Origin: CAJQQK01 sp963696075
Lineage (GTDB): Bacteria > Pseudomonadota > Alphaproteobacteria > Rhizobiales > Hyphomicrobiaceae
DNA length: 64,000 bases
Assembly (NCBI GenBank): GCA_963696075.1
Contig: CAVOJD010000009.1
Span: 248,001-312,000, forward strand
Reading direction: 5' to 3'
Shown here: positions 8,059 through 17,596 of the stretch, piece by piece
How the letters are laid out: every line of letters begins with the position of its first letter
Numbering within the stretch: position 1 is the first letter of the stretch
The notes under the pieces: generated by a model
What the model was told of the DNA's origin: nothing
Seen by the model: the letters and a program-made list of their open reading frames with translations, nothing else
Databases searched by the model: none
Translations under genes and position numbers: made by a program

Positions 8059-9019
8059 GTGGTGTTCATCTTGCGGTTCGGTCCGATATTGGCCGGTATA
8101 GGCGCGGTTGTCCTGGGCGGGTGCTCGGGAGCGCGGTTCGGGGGGCTCGATGAGCCGCGCTACAGTGGCGGGCCCCAGCACTTGACGTCTGAGCGCCGGG
8201 TGGAAGCGTCTGCGCGGCCGGTGGCTCCGGTCTACAAGGTCGAGCGGGCCGTTGAGCCGCGGGCGGGATACGATGCACCTCTGGTTGGCACGGGTGCTGG
8301 CCGGTTTAGCGGTGCCGGGGCGCGGCGCCGGCTATGGGCATGATGTCTCAGGATACCGCAGCGCTACGGGGCAGCCGGCTTACGGTCAGCACTACGGCAC
8401 GTCGCGCGACGCGCCGCAGGGGAATGGCGGACGGCCACATGCCCAGCCGCCACAACAGCCCGCACGGCGCGGACCGGTCTACCGGCGTCACGTGACGGGG
8501 CGGTGGATGGGACAGTCATGGGTCGGGCGGTCGACCGTGACACAGGAGCCATTCGATCCCGATCGCCTGACCGGCGCGCATGCAACGCTGCCACTGCCGT
8601 CCTATGTCTACGTCACCAACCGTTCCAACGGGCGCACGGTGCTTGTCCGGGTCAATGATCGTCCAGCCTCCGGTGATGGCCGGGAGGGGGGAGCGTCGAT
8701 GCTGGTCTCGCGGCGGGTCGCAGATCTCCTGGATTTTTCCCGCAAGGGGTCGGCCGAGCTTGAGTTGCAATTCGCAGGACCCGCGGGGCTGGTTTCGAGT
8801 GGGCAACACGAGGAAGCGTTCCTGAGGCGTCAGCCCTGGTACGACGAGACTGTGGGAGGCGCGCATGCCGGACAGGCGATTGTCCCTCGGTATCGGGGTG
8901 ATCCAAGCCATGGCGCGGGTGGTTTGCAGGCGACGCCAGGCGTGGCGGGGGGCAGACAGTCCTACGGGGGCGGGATGGCTGCCGACACGCGCTGGGACCA
9001 GAGTGCGCGGGTGAGGTGA
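8059..9019 (+). CDS. rlpA: RlpA-like septal ring lytic transglycosylase lipoprotein, frameshifted as read
   Basis: RlpA proteins are outer-membrane lipoproteins that cleave peptidoglycan glycan strands lacking stem peptides. The first frame starts at GTG 8059 (GGAG upstream) with a lipoprotein signal ending LGGC. The second carries the double-psi barrel core: PFDPDRLTGAHATLPLPSY, VTNRSNGRTVLVRVNDR. Removing one G from the GGGG run at 8317-8320 joins them into a 319-residue protein. The usual RlpA ASWYG motif reads GRWMGQSW here, a divergent form. The gene lies upstream of dacA, a common pairing. The linker between lipobox and barrel is Gly/Gln/Arg-rich and poorly conserved. Confidence 0.8.
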
Positions 9020-9181
9020 CGGTCACGGGGCCGATTGACTGTTCGGAACGGTTGCAATCGGGTAAGGGTGGTCGAGACCGTTGCGGTGCGCGCGGGGGAG
9101 GGATGAGGCGCGCCTGGGGCGCCGTTGATGGTGCCGGGGCAGGGGTTGTGAGTGAATGGACACAGACATCGGAGGGCAGGG

Positions 9182-10369
9182 ATGCGGACCGCGATCCGAG
9201 GCGTGATGTTGTGGGTGGGGTTTGTGGCTGTCGGCGTGGCGCTTATGGCGGCGCGCGCCGTCGAGGCGTCGAACAGCAAGGATGCCTTCAAGACCGAGGC
9301 GCAGCAGGCGATCCTGATTGATGCGAAGAGTGGGTCGACGCTCTATGCGTTCAATGCCGATGAGCCGCGGCCACCGGCGAGCATGAGCAAGCTGATGACG
9401 TTGACGCTGGTCTTCAAGGCGCTCAAAGAGGGGACGCTGAAGCTCACGGACGAGTTCGTGGTCAGCGAAGATGCCTGGCGGCGGGGGGGAGCGCCGTCAC
9501 GCACGACGGCGATGTTCATTCCCGTCAATACGTCAGCGACCCTCGAGGAGATGATCCGCGGTCTCGTCGTGCAATCCGGAAATGATGCCGCGATTGCGAT
9601 CGCGGAAGGGATGGCGGGGTCGGAGGCAGCTTTTGCGCGGTTGATGGACGCGGAAGCCAAGCGCATCGGGCTCACGCATTCGACATTCGGCAATGCAAGC
9701 GGGCTGCCGCATCCGCGTCAACTCATGAGCGCGCGCGACCTCGCGGTGCTGGCGCGCCATATCATCTATACCTATCCGGATTTCTATCGCTACTTCGCCG
9801 AGAAGGAGTTCAACTACCGGCGCTTTCGTTTCATCAACCGCAATCGGTTGCTGTTCATGAAGCTCGGGGTTGATGGGCTGAAGACGGGTTTTACGGAGGC
9901 GGCGGGGTATGGGGTGACGGCGTCGGCTGAGCGTGATGGCCGGCGGCTGATCGCGGTCGTGACCGGGCTCAAAACCAAAGATGACCGCTGGGACGAAGCC
10001 AAGCGGCTGATCGATTGGGGCTTTGACGGCTTTGCGTCATTCAAGGTCTTCGAACAGGGTGAGGTGGTCGGTCAGGCGCGGGTCTGGGGGGGAAGTCAAT
10101 TTTTCGTGCCGCTGGTCGGCAAGGGCGGCGTCGAGGTCTATCTGCCGCGCTATCCGGTGAACCAGCGATTGCGCGGCGAGGTGGTCTACAACGGGCCCCT
10201 CAAGCCGCCGGTGAAGCAGGGCGATCAGGTGGCCATGCTCAGGGTGACCAGTTCGACGGGAGCGCAGAGCCAGGTGCCGCTTTATGCGGCGGTGGATGTC
10301 GAGCGGGCGGGGCTCGCGCGGCGAGGGTTTGATTCGCTCGTTTATCTGGGTCTCGGCTGGCTGCCTTAG
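9182..10369 (+). CDS. dacA: D-alanyl-D-alanine carboxypeptidase (PBP5/6 family)
   Basis: The enzyme trims the terminal D-Ala from peptidoglycan pentapeptides in the periplasm. In 395 residues it shows a signal peptide (1-29, cleavage near VEA-SN), the SxxK motif SMSK with nucleophile Ser67 and Lys70, the SGN motif at 132-134, and KTG at 234-236, followed by the PBP5 C-terminal beta domain. The start at 9182 has GGAGGGCAGGG directly upstream; an earlier in-frame start at 9152 is less likely. It follows rlpA and precedes tmk by 103 bp. Confidence 0.94.
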   Translation: MRTAIRGVMLWVGFVAVGVALMAARAVEASNSKDAFKTEAQQAILIDAKSGSTLYAFNADEPRPPASMSKLMTLTLVFKALKEGTLKLTDEFVVSEDAWRRGGAPSRTTAMFIPVNTSATLEEMIRGLVVQSGNDAAIAIAEGMAGSEAAFARLMDAEAKRIGLTHSTFGNASGLPHPRQLMSARDLAVLARHIIYTYPDFYRYFAEKEFNYRRFRFINRNRLLFMKLGVDGLKTGFTEAAGYGVTASAERDGRRLIAVVTGLKTKDDRWDEAKRLIDWGFDGFASFKVFEQGEVVGQARVWGGSQFFVPLVGKGGVEVYLPRYPVNQRLRGEVVYNGPLKPPVKQGDQVAMLRVTSSTGAQSQVPLYAAVDVERAGLARRGFDSLVYLGLGWLP

Positions 10370-10472
10370 AGGCTGGCTCCAATTGGGCGCGCCCGGTGGA
10401 CGGTCCTCGGCGCGGGCTTGCCGGGGACGAAAGGGCGTGACGGCGCGGGGGGGCGGGCCTATTGTCCGGGCC

Positions 10473-11132
10473 ATGAGCGAGGGTCGTTTTATCACTTTCG
10501 AAGGCGGCGACGGGGTCGGCAAGACGACCCAGATTGCGCGCCTGGCAGAGCGCCTGGAGGCGGCGGGCCTGTCGTGCCGCGTGACGCGCGAGCCGGGGGG
10601 GACGCCGTTTGCGGAGCGCCTGCGCGAATTCATCCTTGATCCGGGGACACCTGAGCATTCGGCACTGTCGGAGGCGCTGCTTTTTGTTGCCGCACGCCAC
10701 GACCACGTCGAACGCCTGATCCGGCCGCAGATCGGGCAGGGCAGTTGGGTTCTGTGTGACCGGTTCATCGATTCAACCCGGGCGTATCAGGGGGTGGCGG
10801 GGAATGTCGCGCGCGAGACGCTTGCAGCGCTGGAGGCGATCGTGCACGGCGACTGCGTACCGGACCTTACGATCATCCTGGATCTCGACCCGCAATTGGG
10901 CCTCTCCCGGCGGGCCGCGCGCCTTGGTGATGCCGGGCCGAAGCACGCGACATCCGACCGCTATGAACAGCGTGACGTCTCGTTCCAGGTGAGATTGCGC
11001 GAGGCGTTCCTTGCCATCGCGGCGCAGGAGCCAGCGCGGTGCCGGGTGGTCGATGCCGGGCGGGCGATCGATGAGGTCCATGAAGAGGTCTGGACGCTGG
11101 TCAAGCAGCGTTTCGGGATCGGGGGGGCCTGA
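10473..11132 (+). CDS. tmk: Thymidylate kinase
   Basis: Tmk phosphorylates dTMP to dTDP. This 219-residue protein has the P-loop GGDGVGKTTQ near residues 10-19, the DR(F/Y) motif in CDRFIDSTRAYQG, and the REPGG motif (TREPGGTPFAERLR). The start ATG at 10473 gives the family N-terminus MSEGRFITFEGGDG. A longer frame runs back into dacA but has no coding character. The stop TGA overlaps the holB start by one base (TGATG), so the two are translationally coupled. Confidence 0.95.
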   Translation: MSEGRFITFEGGDGVGKTTQIARLAERLEAAGLSCRVTREPGGTPFAERLREFILDPGTPEHSALSEALLFVAARHDHVERLIRPQIGQGSWVLCDRFIDSTRAYQGVAGNVARETLAALEAIVHGDCVPDLTIILDLDPQLGLSRRAARLGDAGPKHATSDRYEQRDVSFQVRLREAFLAIAAQEPARCRVVDAGRAIDEVHEEVWTLVKQRFGIGGA

Positions 11133-12277
11133 TGGCACGGGCACCACGCGAACAGGAAATCGAGATTTTTCCGGAGGCGGACTGCCTCGACGGGTTCCGG
11201 CATCCCCGCTTTACCGATCGGTTGTTCGGCCATCGCGACGCGGAGCTACAACTCGGCGAGGGGCTCGCTGCGGGCCGCCTGCATCATGCGTGGATGCTGG
11301 TCGGGCCGGCAGGCATCGGCAAGGCGACGCTGGCCTACAGGTTCGCGAAGAAGGCGCTGGAGCCGGAGGGCACAGCAGCAGACGGCCTGTTTGGCGGTTT
11401 GCCGGCCGAGCCGTCGCTTGATGTTGATCCCGAGGCGCAGCCGGCGCGTCTGGTCAAGGCGCTGTCGCATCCCGATCTGTTGGTGCTGCGGCGGCCCTAT
11501 GACATCCGCGCCAAACGCTTCAAGACGGCGATCACGGTCGATGAGGTGCGCCGGCTCAGGGATTTCCTCGGCCACAGCTCGTCGGGGGGCGGCTATAAGG
11601 TCGTGATCGTCGACAGTGCCGATGAGCTCAATATGAATGCCGCGAATGCGCTCCTGAAGGGGCTGGAGGAGCCTCCGCCGCGGGTTGTGTTTCTGCTCGT
11701 TTGCTCGATGCCGGGGCGGTTGCTGGCAACGATCCGGTCGCGGTGCCGGGTGCTGGCGCTGCAGCCGCTGGGGGCGGCGGATATCGAGGCTGCGGCGCGT
11801 CAGGCGTTCGGCGCCTCTGAGGTGGCGGAGCCAGCGGCGCAGGACTGGCCGGCGCTGGTGACGGCGGCGGGGGGATCGGTGCGGCGGCTGTTGGAGCTTG
11901 CCGGCGATGACGGAGCGGGGCTTTCGCGAAAGGTCGACCAGATGATCGAGCATGCCAGCCGGTCAAACTGGGCGGAGGTACACCAGTTGGCCGACGGGCT
12001 GAGTGGGGTGCAGGCGGGTGCGACATTCGACCAGTTCGTGGACTTGTTCACCGGGCGGATCGGGCGCATCATCCGGGCGGCGGCGACGGGGGCGGGGGAG
12101 GCTGGCGACGTCGAGGCGGCGCGGAAGTTGGGCGTCGGCGACGATCTTGCCAGTTGGGCCGAGCTATGGGAGACACTGGTGAGCGACAAGGCCGTCCAGG
12201 GGACCCTCAATCTCGATCGTAAGGGCTTCCTGATCGATGCGACCCGGCGGCTGGCCAAGCTTTCGGCGCGTGGCTGA
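11132..12277 (+). CDS. holB: DNA polymerase III subunit delta'
   Basis: HolB is the delta-prime subunit of the clamp loader. The 381-residue protein is an AAA+ ATPase-like fold with GPAGIGKATL near 56-65, and the segments DSADELNMNAANALLKGLEEPP and RSRCRVL that match delta-prime/DnaX proteins. It lies in the conserved tmk-holB-metG-tatD run, overlapping tmk by one base. The N-terminus MARAPREQEIEIFPEAD is longer than in E. coli but usual for Alphaproteobacteria. Confidence 0.93.
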   Translation: MARAPREQEIEIFPEADCLDGFRHPRFTDRLFGHRDAELQLGEGLAAGRLHHAWMLVGPAGIGKATLAYRFAKKALEPEGTAADGLFGGLPAEPSLDVDPEAQPARLVKALSHPDLLVLRRPYDIRAKRFKTAITVDEVRRLRDFLGHSSSGGGYKVVIVDSADELNMNAANALLKGLEEPPPRVVFLLVCSMPGRLLATIRSRCRVLALQPLGAADIEAAARQAFGASEVAEPAAQDWPALVTAAGGSVRRLLELAGDDGAGLSRKVDQMIEHASRSNWAEVHQLADGLSGVQAGATFDQFVDLFTGRIGRIIRAAATGAGEAGDVEAARKLGVGDDLASWAELWETLVSDKAVQGTLNLDRKGFLIDATRRLAKLSARG

Positions 12278-12318
12278 CGTTCGCGCTCACGACATTTATT
12301 GAACCTGGATCAGGCAAC

Positions 12319-13884
12319 ATGGCTGACGGCCAAAAATTCTATGTGACCACGGCGATTTCGTATCCCAATGGGGCACCGCACATCGGGCATGCCTACGAGG
12401 CGATCGCAACGGACGTGATTGCGCGTTTCGAGCGGGCCGACGGGAAGGACGTCTATTTCCTGACCGGGACGGATGAGCACGGGCTCAAGATGAAGCAGAC
12501 GGCGGCGCAGGAAGGCATCGACGTCAAGGAGCTTGCGGACCGCAATTCCGCCCGCTTCCGGGAAATGGCCGAGGTGCTGGGGCTTTCGAACGACGACTTC
12601 ATACGCACCAGCGAGCCGCGCCACCACCAGAGCTGTATCGAGATCTGGAAGCGGATGGAGGCGGCCGGCGACATCTACAAGGACAACTACAGCGGCTGGT
12701 ACTCGGTGCGCGATGAGGCCTTCTATGGGGAAGGCGAGACGGTTGTCGGTGAGGATGGGGTGCGGCGCGGGCCCCAGGGGACGCCTGTGGAATGGCAGGA
12801 GGAGGAGACCTACTTCTTCCGCCTTTCGGCCTATCAGGACCGCCTCCTGGCCTACTATCGCGACAACCCGACGTTCATTTTGCCGGTGCAGCGGCGCAAC
12901 GAGGTCGTCAGCTTCGTCGAGGGCGGCTTGAGCGATCTGTCGCTGTCGCGGTCAACACTCGACTGGGGCATTCCGGTGCCGGGCGCGCCGGATCATGTGA
13001 TGTATGTGTGGGTTGATGCGCTGACGAACTATATCACCGGCGTCGGTTTCCCTGATGAGGGTGATCCCAGGTGGGGGTACTGGCCGGCCAGCCTGCATGT
13101 CATTGGCAAGGACATCGTGCGGTTTCACGCCGTCTATTGGCCCGCGTTCCTGATGTCGGCCGGGGTTGCGCTGCCAAAGCGCGTCTTTGCGCATGGCTTC
13201 CTGTTCAACCGCGGCGAGAAAATGTCGAAGTCGGTTGGCAACGTGATCGACCCGTTCAGTCTCGTCGAGGCGTATGGGCTCGATCAGATCCGCTTTTTCT
13301 TCCTGCGCGAGACGACGTTCGGCCAGGATGGCAACTATAGCCACGAGGCGATCGTCAACCGCATCAATGCAGACCTTGCAAACGACCTTGGCAATCTTGC
13401 CCAGCGCTCGCTGTCGATGATTGCGAAGAACTGCGAGGGTGTGGTGCCGCCTTGCGGCGCGCTGACGACAGAGGACGAGGCGATCCTGGCGTCTGCGGAT
13501 GGGATGTATGCCAAGGCCCGCCTGCACATGGACGAGCAGGCGATCAAGCACTACCTCGATGTGGTGTGGCAGGTGGTCGGTGATGCCAACCGCTATTTTG
13601 CGGGCGAGGAGCCTTGGGCCAAGCGCAAGACGGATCCGGATCGCATGAACACCATCCTCTACGTGACCGCGGAAGTGGTCCGTCAGATCGCCATCCTCGC
13701 GGGGCCCGTCACGATAAAAGGGGCGGGGCATCTGCTCGATCTGCTTGGCGTCGATGAAGACAAGCGTTCCTTCGCCTATCTGGGACCCGATCATCGTCTG
13801 ACGCCCGGCACGGCGTTGGCAAAGCCGACAGGCGCGTTCCCGCGCTTCGTCGAGCCGGAAGCCAGTGAGGGGGCGCAGGCGTGA
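12319..13884 (+). CDS. metG: Methionyl-tRNA synthetase
   Basis: This class I synthetase charges tRNA-Met in the cytoplasm. Its 521 residues include the HIGH motif at 21-24 and KMSKS at 301-305, followed by the anticodon-binding helical domain. There is no C-terminal EMAP-type tRNA-binding domain, which fits the short alphaproteobacterial form. Its TGA overlaps the GTG start of tatD. The gap from holB is 41 bp. Confidence 0.97.
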   Translation: MADGQKFYVTTAISYPNGAPHIGHAYEAIATDVIARFERADGKDVYFLTGTDEHGLKMKQTAAQEGIDVKELADRNSARFREMAEVLGLSNDDFIRTSEPRHHQSCIEIWKRMEAAGDIYKDNYSGWYSVRDEAFYGEGETVVGEDGVRRGPQGTPVEWQEEETYFFRLSAYQDRLLAYYRDNPTFILPVQRRNEVVSFVEGGLSDLSLSRSTLDWGIPVPGAPDHVMYVWVDALTNYITGVGFPDEGDPRWGYWPASLHVIGKDIVRFHAVYWPAFLMSAGVALPKRVFAHGFLFNRGEKMSKSVGNVIDPFSLVEAYGLDQIRFFFLRETTFGQDGNYSHEAIVNRINADLANDLGNLAQRSLSMIAKNCEGVVPPCGALTTEDEAILASADGMYAKARLHMDEQAIKHYLDVVWQVVGDANRYFAGEEPWAKRKTDPDRMNTILYVTAEVVRQIAILAGPVTIKGAGHLLDLLGVDEDKRSFAYLGPDHRLTPGTALAKPTGAFPRFVEPEASEGAQA

Positions 13885-14687
13885 GACTGGTCGACCATCA
13901 TTGCCATCTCGATTTTCCCCAGTTCGCAGACGATCTGGACGGGATTGTCGGACGGGCGCATGCGGCCGGCGTCGGGGTGATGGTGACGATTTCAACGCGC
14001 ATTCGCCAACTCGATCGCCTGATCGCGATCGCAGAAGCGCATCCGACGGTCTACTGCTCGGTTGGCACGCACCCCCATTACGCGGATGAAGAGCCGGACA
14101 TTGCGGTCGAGGAAATCGTGGCGCTGGCCGCGCACCCCAAGGTCGTCGCGATTGGCGAGGCGGGGCTCGACTACCACTATCAAAAGAGTTCGCGCGAGGC
14201 GCAGGCGGCGGGATTTCGCCGGCACATCGAGGCGGCGCGGCAGACGGGGCTGCCGCTTGAAATTCACGCGCGCGATGCGGACGAGGACACGCTCGCGATC
14301 CTGGAAGACGCCCACGCGGCGGGGCCGTTTCCGGCGATCCTTCATTGTTATACGGGCGGTGAAAGGCTTGCGGTGCGGGCCGTCGAACTGGGCCTCTATG
14401 TGTCGTTTACCGGTGTGGTGACGTTCAAGAATTCGCAGGCGCTGCGCGACATCGCGGGGTTGATACCGCTTGAACGGATACTGGTTGAGACGGATGCGCC
14501 GTATCTCGCGCCGGTGCCGTACCGCGGCAAGACCAATGAGCCGGCGTTCGTGTGCCATACGGCGTCGGTACTGGCAGGGGTCAAGGGCGTCGAAGCGGAG
14601 GCGTTCGCGGCGGCGACCACAGAAAACTTCTTTCGGCTGTTCCAGAAGGTGCCGCGCACGGCGGGCGCTTGGAGTGCTGCGGCATGA
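13881..14687 (+). CDS. tatD: TatD family metal-dependent DNase
   Basis: TatD proteins are TIM-barrel hydrolases with 3'-5' exonuclease activity. The 268 residues show HHCHLDF near the N-terminus, GEAGLDYHY, and EIHARDAD, giving the expected metal-ligand His, Asp and Glu residues. Translation starts at GTG overlapping the metG stop (GTGA), so expression is coupled. The end overlaps the next gene by ATGA. Confidence 0.93.
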   Translation: MRLVDHHCHLDFPQFADDLDGIVGRAHAAGVGVMVTISTRIRQLDRLIAIAEAHPTVYCSVGTHPHYADEEPDIAVEEIVALAAHPKVVAIGEAGLDYHYQKSSREAQAAGFRRHIEAARQTGLPLEIHARDADEDTLAILEDAHAAGPFPAILHCYTGGERLAVRAVELGLYVSFTGVVTFKNSQALRDIAGLIPLERILVETDAPYLAPVPYRGKTNEPAFVCHTASVLAGVKGVEAEAFAAATTENFFRLFQKVPRTAGAWSAAA

Positions 14688-15481
14688 GCTATCGTTTCAC
14701 GATCCTGGGCTCTGGTTCATCGGGGGGCGTGCCGCGACTGGGCAATGACTGGGGGGCGTGTGATCCGGAGAACCCGAGGAACCGCCGGCTCAGGTGTTCA
14801 GCCCTTGTCGAACGCTTCTCGGAGCGCGGGGCGACGACAGTTCTGATCGACAGCGGGCCGGACATCCGCGAGCAATTGTTGAGTGTGCGGTTGTCCGCAC
14901 TCGATGGCGTCATCTACACCCATGATCATGCCGACCACACCCACGGCATCGATGATCTGAGAGTGCTTTGCTATCGCATGCGACGGCGGATCGATGCCTG
15001 GTTCGATGTGGCAACAGAACAATCGCTGATGTCGCGGTTCGGCTATTGTTTCGAATCGCCCCCCGGCCGCTCGTACCCGCCGATCCTGAATGCGCGGCGG
15101 ATCCAGGCGGGCTCACCATTCGCGATCGGCGGTGATGGGGGCCAGATCGACATTCATCCCGTGCGGCAGGCGCATGGCGAGATCGATTCGCTTGGCTTTC
15201 GGGTTGGCGGGCTGGCGTATTCGCCGGATATCAGCGGGCTTTCGGATGATGCAGTCGAGGCGTTGAGCGGGCTTGATGTGTGGATCGTGGATGCCTTGCG
15301 CTACACGCCGCATCCAAGTCATTTCACCGTCGCGCAGGCGCTCGAATGGATCGAGCGGCTGGCGCCCAAGCGGGCGATCCTGACGCATCTGCACGTCGAT
15401 CTCGACTATGACACGCTGAGGCGCGAACTCCCGCCCAACGTCGAGCCCGCCTACGATGGCATGCAGTTCCACTTCGACTGA
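14684..15481 (+). CDS. MBL fold metallo-hydrolase (PhnP-like)
   Basis: The 265-residue metallo-beta-lactamase-fold protein carries the metal motif THDHADHTHG (HxHxDH), an N-terminal GSGSSGGVPR and late LTHLHVDLDYD. The N-terminal signature resembles PhnP and related phosphodiesterases, but no phosphonate genes are present. It is conserved downstream of tatD in Alphaproteobacteria, and its substrate is not established from sequence. The ATG overlaps the tatD stop. Confidence 0.9.
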   Translation: MSYRFTILGSGSSGGVPRLGNDWGACDPENPRNRRLRCSALVERFSERGATTVLIDSGPDIREQLLSVRLSALDGVIYTHDHADHTHGIDDLRVLCYRMRRRIDAWFDVATEQSLMSRFGYCFESPPGRSYPPILNARRIQAGSPFAIGGDGGQIDIHPVRQAHGEIDSLGFRVGGLAYSPDISGLSDDAVEALSGLDVWIVDALRYTPHPSHFTVAQALEWIERLAPKRAILTHLHVDLDYDTLRRELPPNVEPAYDGMQFHFD

Positions 15482-15496
15482 GGCGAGGCGTTACGA

Positions 15497-16213
15497 TCAG
15501 GCCGTTGGGCGCTTGAATTCGAAGATGCGGCCGTTATCTGTGCACGCGGGTGAAGCGACATCCAGGAACAGGGGGGCGATGTCCTCCGGCGTCGGCAGCG
15601 TCATGGGGTCTTCACCGGGGAAGGCCTGCTGACGCATTTCCGTGCGGATGGGGCCTGGGCTGATGAGATTTGCGCGCACTGTCGTGTTGGCGATCTCGAG
15701 GGCATAGGTCTTGGCCAGCGCGTTGAGGGCTGCCTTGGTGACGGCATAGGTGCCCCAGTAGGCGTGATGGGCGTTGGCTGCGCCTGAGGTAACGAACACA
15801 GCGCGGCCGGCGTCGGCGTGGCGCAGGAGCGGGTCAAGGGTTCGGATCAGGCGCCAGTTCGCCGTGACGTTGGTTGCGAAGGCGGTTTCCCAGGCGTCAT
15901 TGGAGATGTGCGGCAGCGGGGTGATCGGGCCCAGCATGCCGGCATTGGCAATCAAGACGTCGAGCTTGCCCCAGCGCTCGTAGAGGGTGGGGCCGAGGGC
16001 GTCGACCTTGTCGCCATCGGTCAGGTCGAGTTTGACGAGGGTGGCGGAGCCGCCGGCAGCACGGATCTCATCGTCGACATCCTCGAGGGAGCCGGCGCGG
16101 CGGGCGGCGAGGATGACGTGGGCGCCCTCGCCGGCCAGGGCCCTGGCGACCGCGCGTCCGATGCCGCGTGAGGCGCCGGTGACGAGCGCGATCTTTCCCT
16201 CGAAACGTCCCAT
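15497..16213 (-). CDS. SDR family oxidoreductase
   Basis: The 238-residue short-chain dehydrogenase has the NAD(P) motif TGASRGIGRA near 13-22, NAG at the end of strand 4, catalytic Ser in VTSGAAN, and YxxxK in TYAVTK. It resembles generic YciK-like SDRs. It is distinct from the FabG of this window, which sits in the fatty-acid cluster. The substrate is unknown. It converges with the MBL hydrolase with a 15-bp gap. Confidence 0.88.
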   Translation of the reverse strand: MGRFEGKIALVTGASRGIGRAVARALAGEGAHVILAARRAGSLEDVDDEIRAAGGSATLVKLDLTDGDKVDALGPTLYERWGKLDVLIANAGMLGPITPLPHISNDAWETAFATNVTANWRLIRTLDPLLRHADAGRAVFVTSGAANAHHAYWGTYAVTKAALNALAKTYALEIANTTVRANLISPGPIRTEMRQQAFPGEDPMTLPTPEDIAPLFLDVASPACTDNGRIFEFKRPTA

Positions 16214-16331
16214 TCAAGTCCTCGATGGTTTGGGCTGCGCGGCAAGGTTCATCGCGCAGGCGCTGGAAATGACGCGATCACTATAACCGATATCGAGGCC
16301 CGACCAGAGGAAGCCTCTCGCCGCGGCGCGG

Positions 16332-17393
16332 TTATTGTTCTTCGATGTATTCCGGCGGGCGGGCCTTGATGATCATGACGCGGACGACATGACGGGCGCC
16401 GCGATACATGCGTTCGAAGAAGGGTTTGGCGCGCTCGCGGGCGGTCAGAGAGAGTTCCTGGAAATGGAAGCGGGCGCGGTCGGAAAGCTGGCGGGTGCGC
16501 TCGAGGATACGGGCGACGGGGCTTTCGCGGGGGACGAGTTCTTCGCGGCGCATGGCGCGGATGTTGAGGACGAGTTGGCGGTGTTCGGTGCGCCGCTCGG
16601 TGCTGGTGATGCGGTCGGAGGCGCCGGTAAAGAGGATCAAGGGCGTGCAGACGGTGACGACGCGGCGGCCGAGGTTGAGCCACTTGAGCTGCGAGATCGG
16701 TGTTTCCTTGGCGTAGTAGACGGTACGCCCGTCAACCTGCTGGCGAAGGATGACGCTGTCGACAACGGGGACGAGGTGGCCGTTGAGTTGGCGAATGGTT
16801 CGAAAGCGCTCGTTTGAGGGATCGGGAAACTGGACGAAGAAGGAGACGGCCTCCTCATCGGCCAGCGTCATGCGAATGGCTTCATCGGTGTCGGTCGCGT
16901 TGATGACGTTGCGGGCGCGGCCGAGGCCTTCGGGGTCGATCTGGCGCAGATATTCAAACGTCTTGGCGCTGCCGGAGGCTTCCGGGGGGAGGATGAAGCG
17001 AATGCGGTCCGAGTTGACGGCGATCTCGCCGAAGTTGGTGTAGTTGCGGTTGCGGGTGACGGCGAACACGCATTCGCGGACATCATCGGAGCGGACGATC
17101 TCGAAGGCTTTGCGGCCGCCATAGCGTTCGGCGTCGAGGGCGAAGACATCGAGTTGGCCGAAGCCGAGTTCGACAGGATTGCGGGCGACGCGCTGGAGGT
17201 TCTCACCGGTGCCGGCGGAGGTGACGCAGTCGCTCGGTTTGCCGAGTTGGTTGAGCTGGCTGACAAGGGCGGGACAGAACGTCGTATGGTAGGCGCCGCT
17301 CTCGCCGCCGGTGTTGATCTCCGCGCTTGTCGCCGTGACGGCGTTCAGTCCAAGTGCCACGGTCGTCATGAGGGCGGTCGACCAAAATCGCAT
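16332..17393 (-). CDS. TAXI-like periplasmic substrate-binding protein
   Basis: The protein has about 353 residues with a signal peptide (to about 24, ATSA-EI) and then GGESGAYHTTFCPAL, a pattern like the GGxxGxYY start of TAXI/TRAP and other type II periplasmic-binding folds. The 80-residue C-terminus is helical, charged and Arg-rich, and is not part of a normal binding-protein fold. No TRAP membrane subunits are adjacent. The start at 17393 places GGGAG 9 bases upstream; an ATG at 17402 abuts the same site. The ligand is unknown. Confidence 0.65.
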   Translation of the reverse strand: MRFWSTALMTTVALGLNAVTATSAEINTGGESGAYHTTFCPALVSQLNQLGKPSDCVTSAGTGENLQRVARNPVELGFGQLDVFALDAERYGGRKAFEIVRSDDVRECVFAVTRNRNYTNFGEIAVNSDRIRFILPPEASGSAKTFEYLRQIDPEGLGRARNVINATDTDEAIRMTLADEEAVSFFVQFPDPSNERFRTIRQLNGHLVPVVDSVILRQQVDGRTVYYAKETPISQLKWLNLGRRVVTVCTPLILFTGASDRITSTERRTEHRQLVLNIRAMRREELVPRESPVARILERTRQLSDRARFHFQELSLTARERAKPFFERMYRGARHVVRVMIIKARPPEYIEEQ

Positions 17394-17417
17394 AACGTTC
17401 ATCTCCCAGGTTCGTTG

Positions 17418-17436
17418 CCGCCGCGGCTCGCGGCGG
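17418..17436. repeat. GC hairpin upstream of the TAXI-like gene
   Basis: CCGCCGCG and CGCGGCGG form a perfect 8-bp stem with a 3-base loop. It lies 25 bp before the preferred start of the TAXI-like gene and 161 bp after the purF stop. There is no T run, so it may act as a weak terminator for purF or affect translation of the next gene. Confidence 0.45.
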
Positions 17437-17596
17437 GGCGTGTTGTTGCAGCGCCATCCGGAGGATTAACGATTAACGGGGACGGGAGCCATTGTCGACC
17501 TGCAACAAGGTTTCCAAGAACAGGTTCGGGTGGGGCAAGGTCTTAACGGTGCCGCTTGGGCCGCATGTTTTGGGGAGTGCGGCGGGCGCTCATGGC

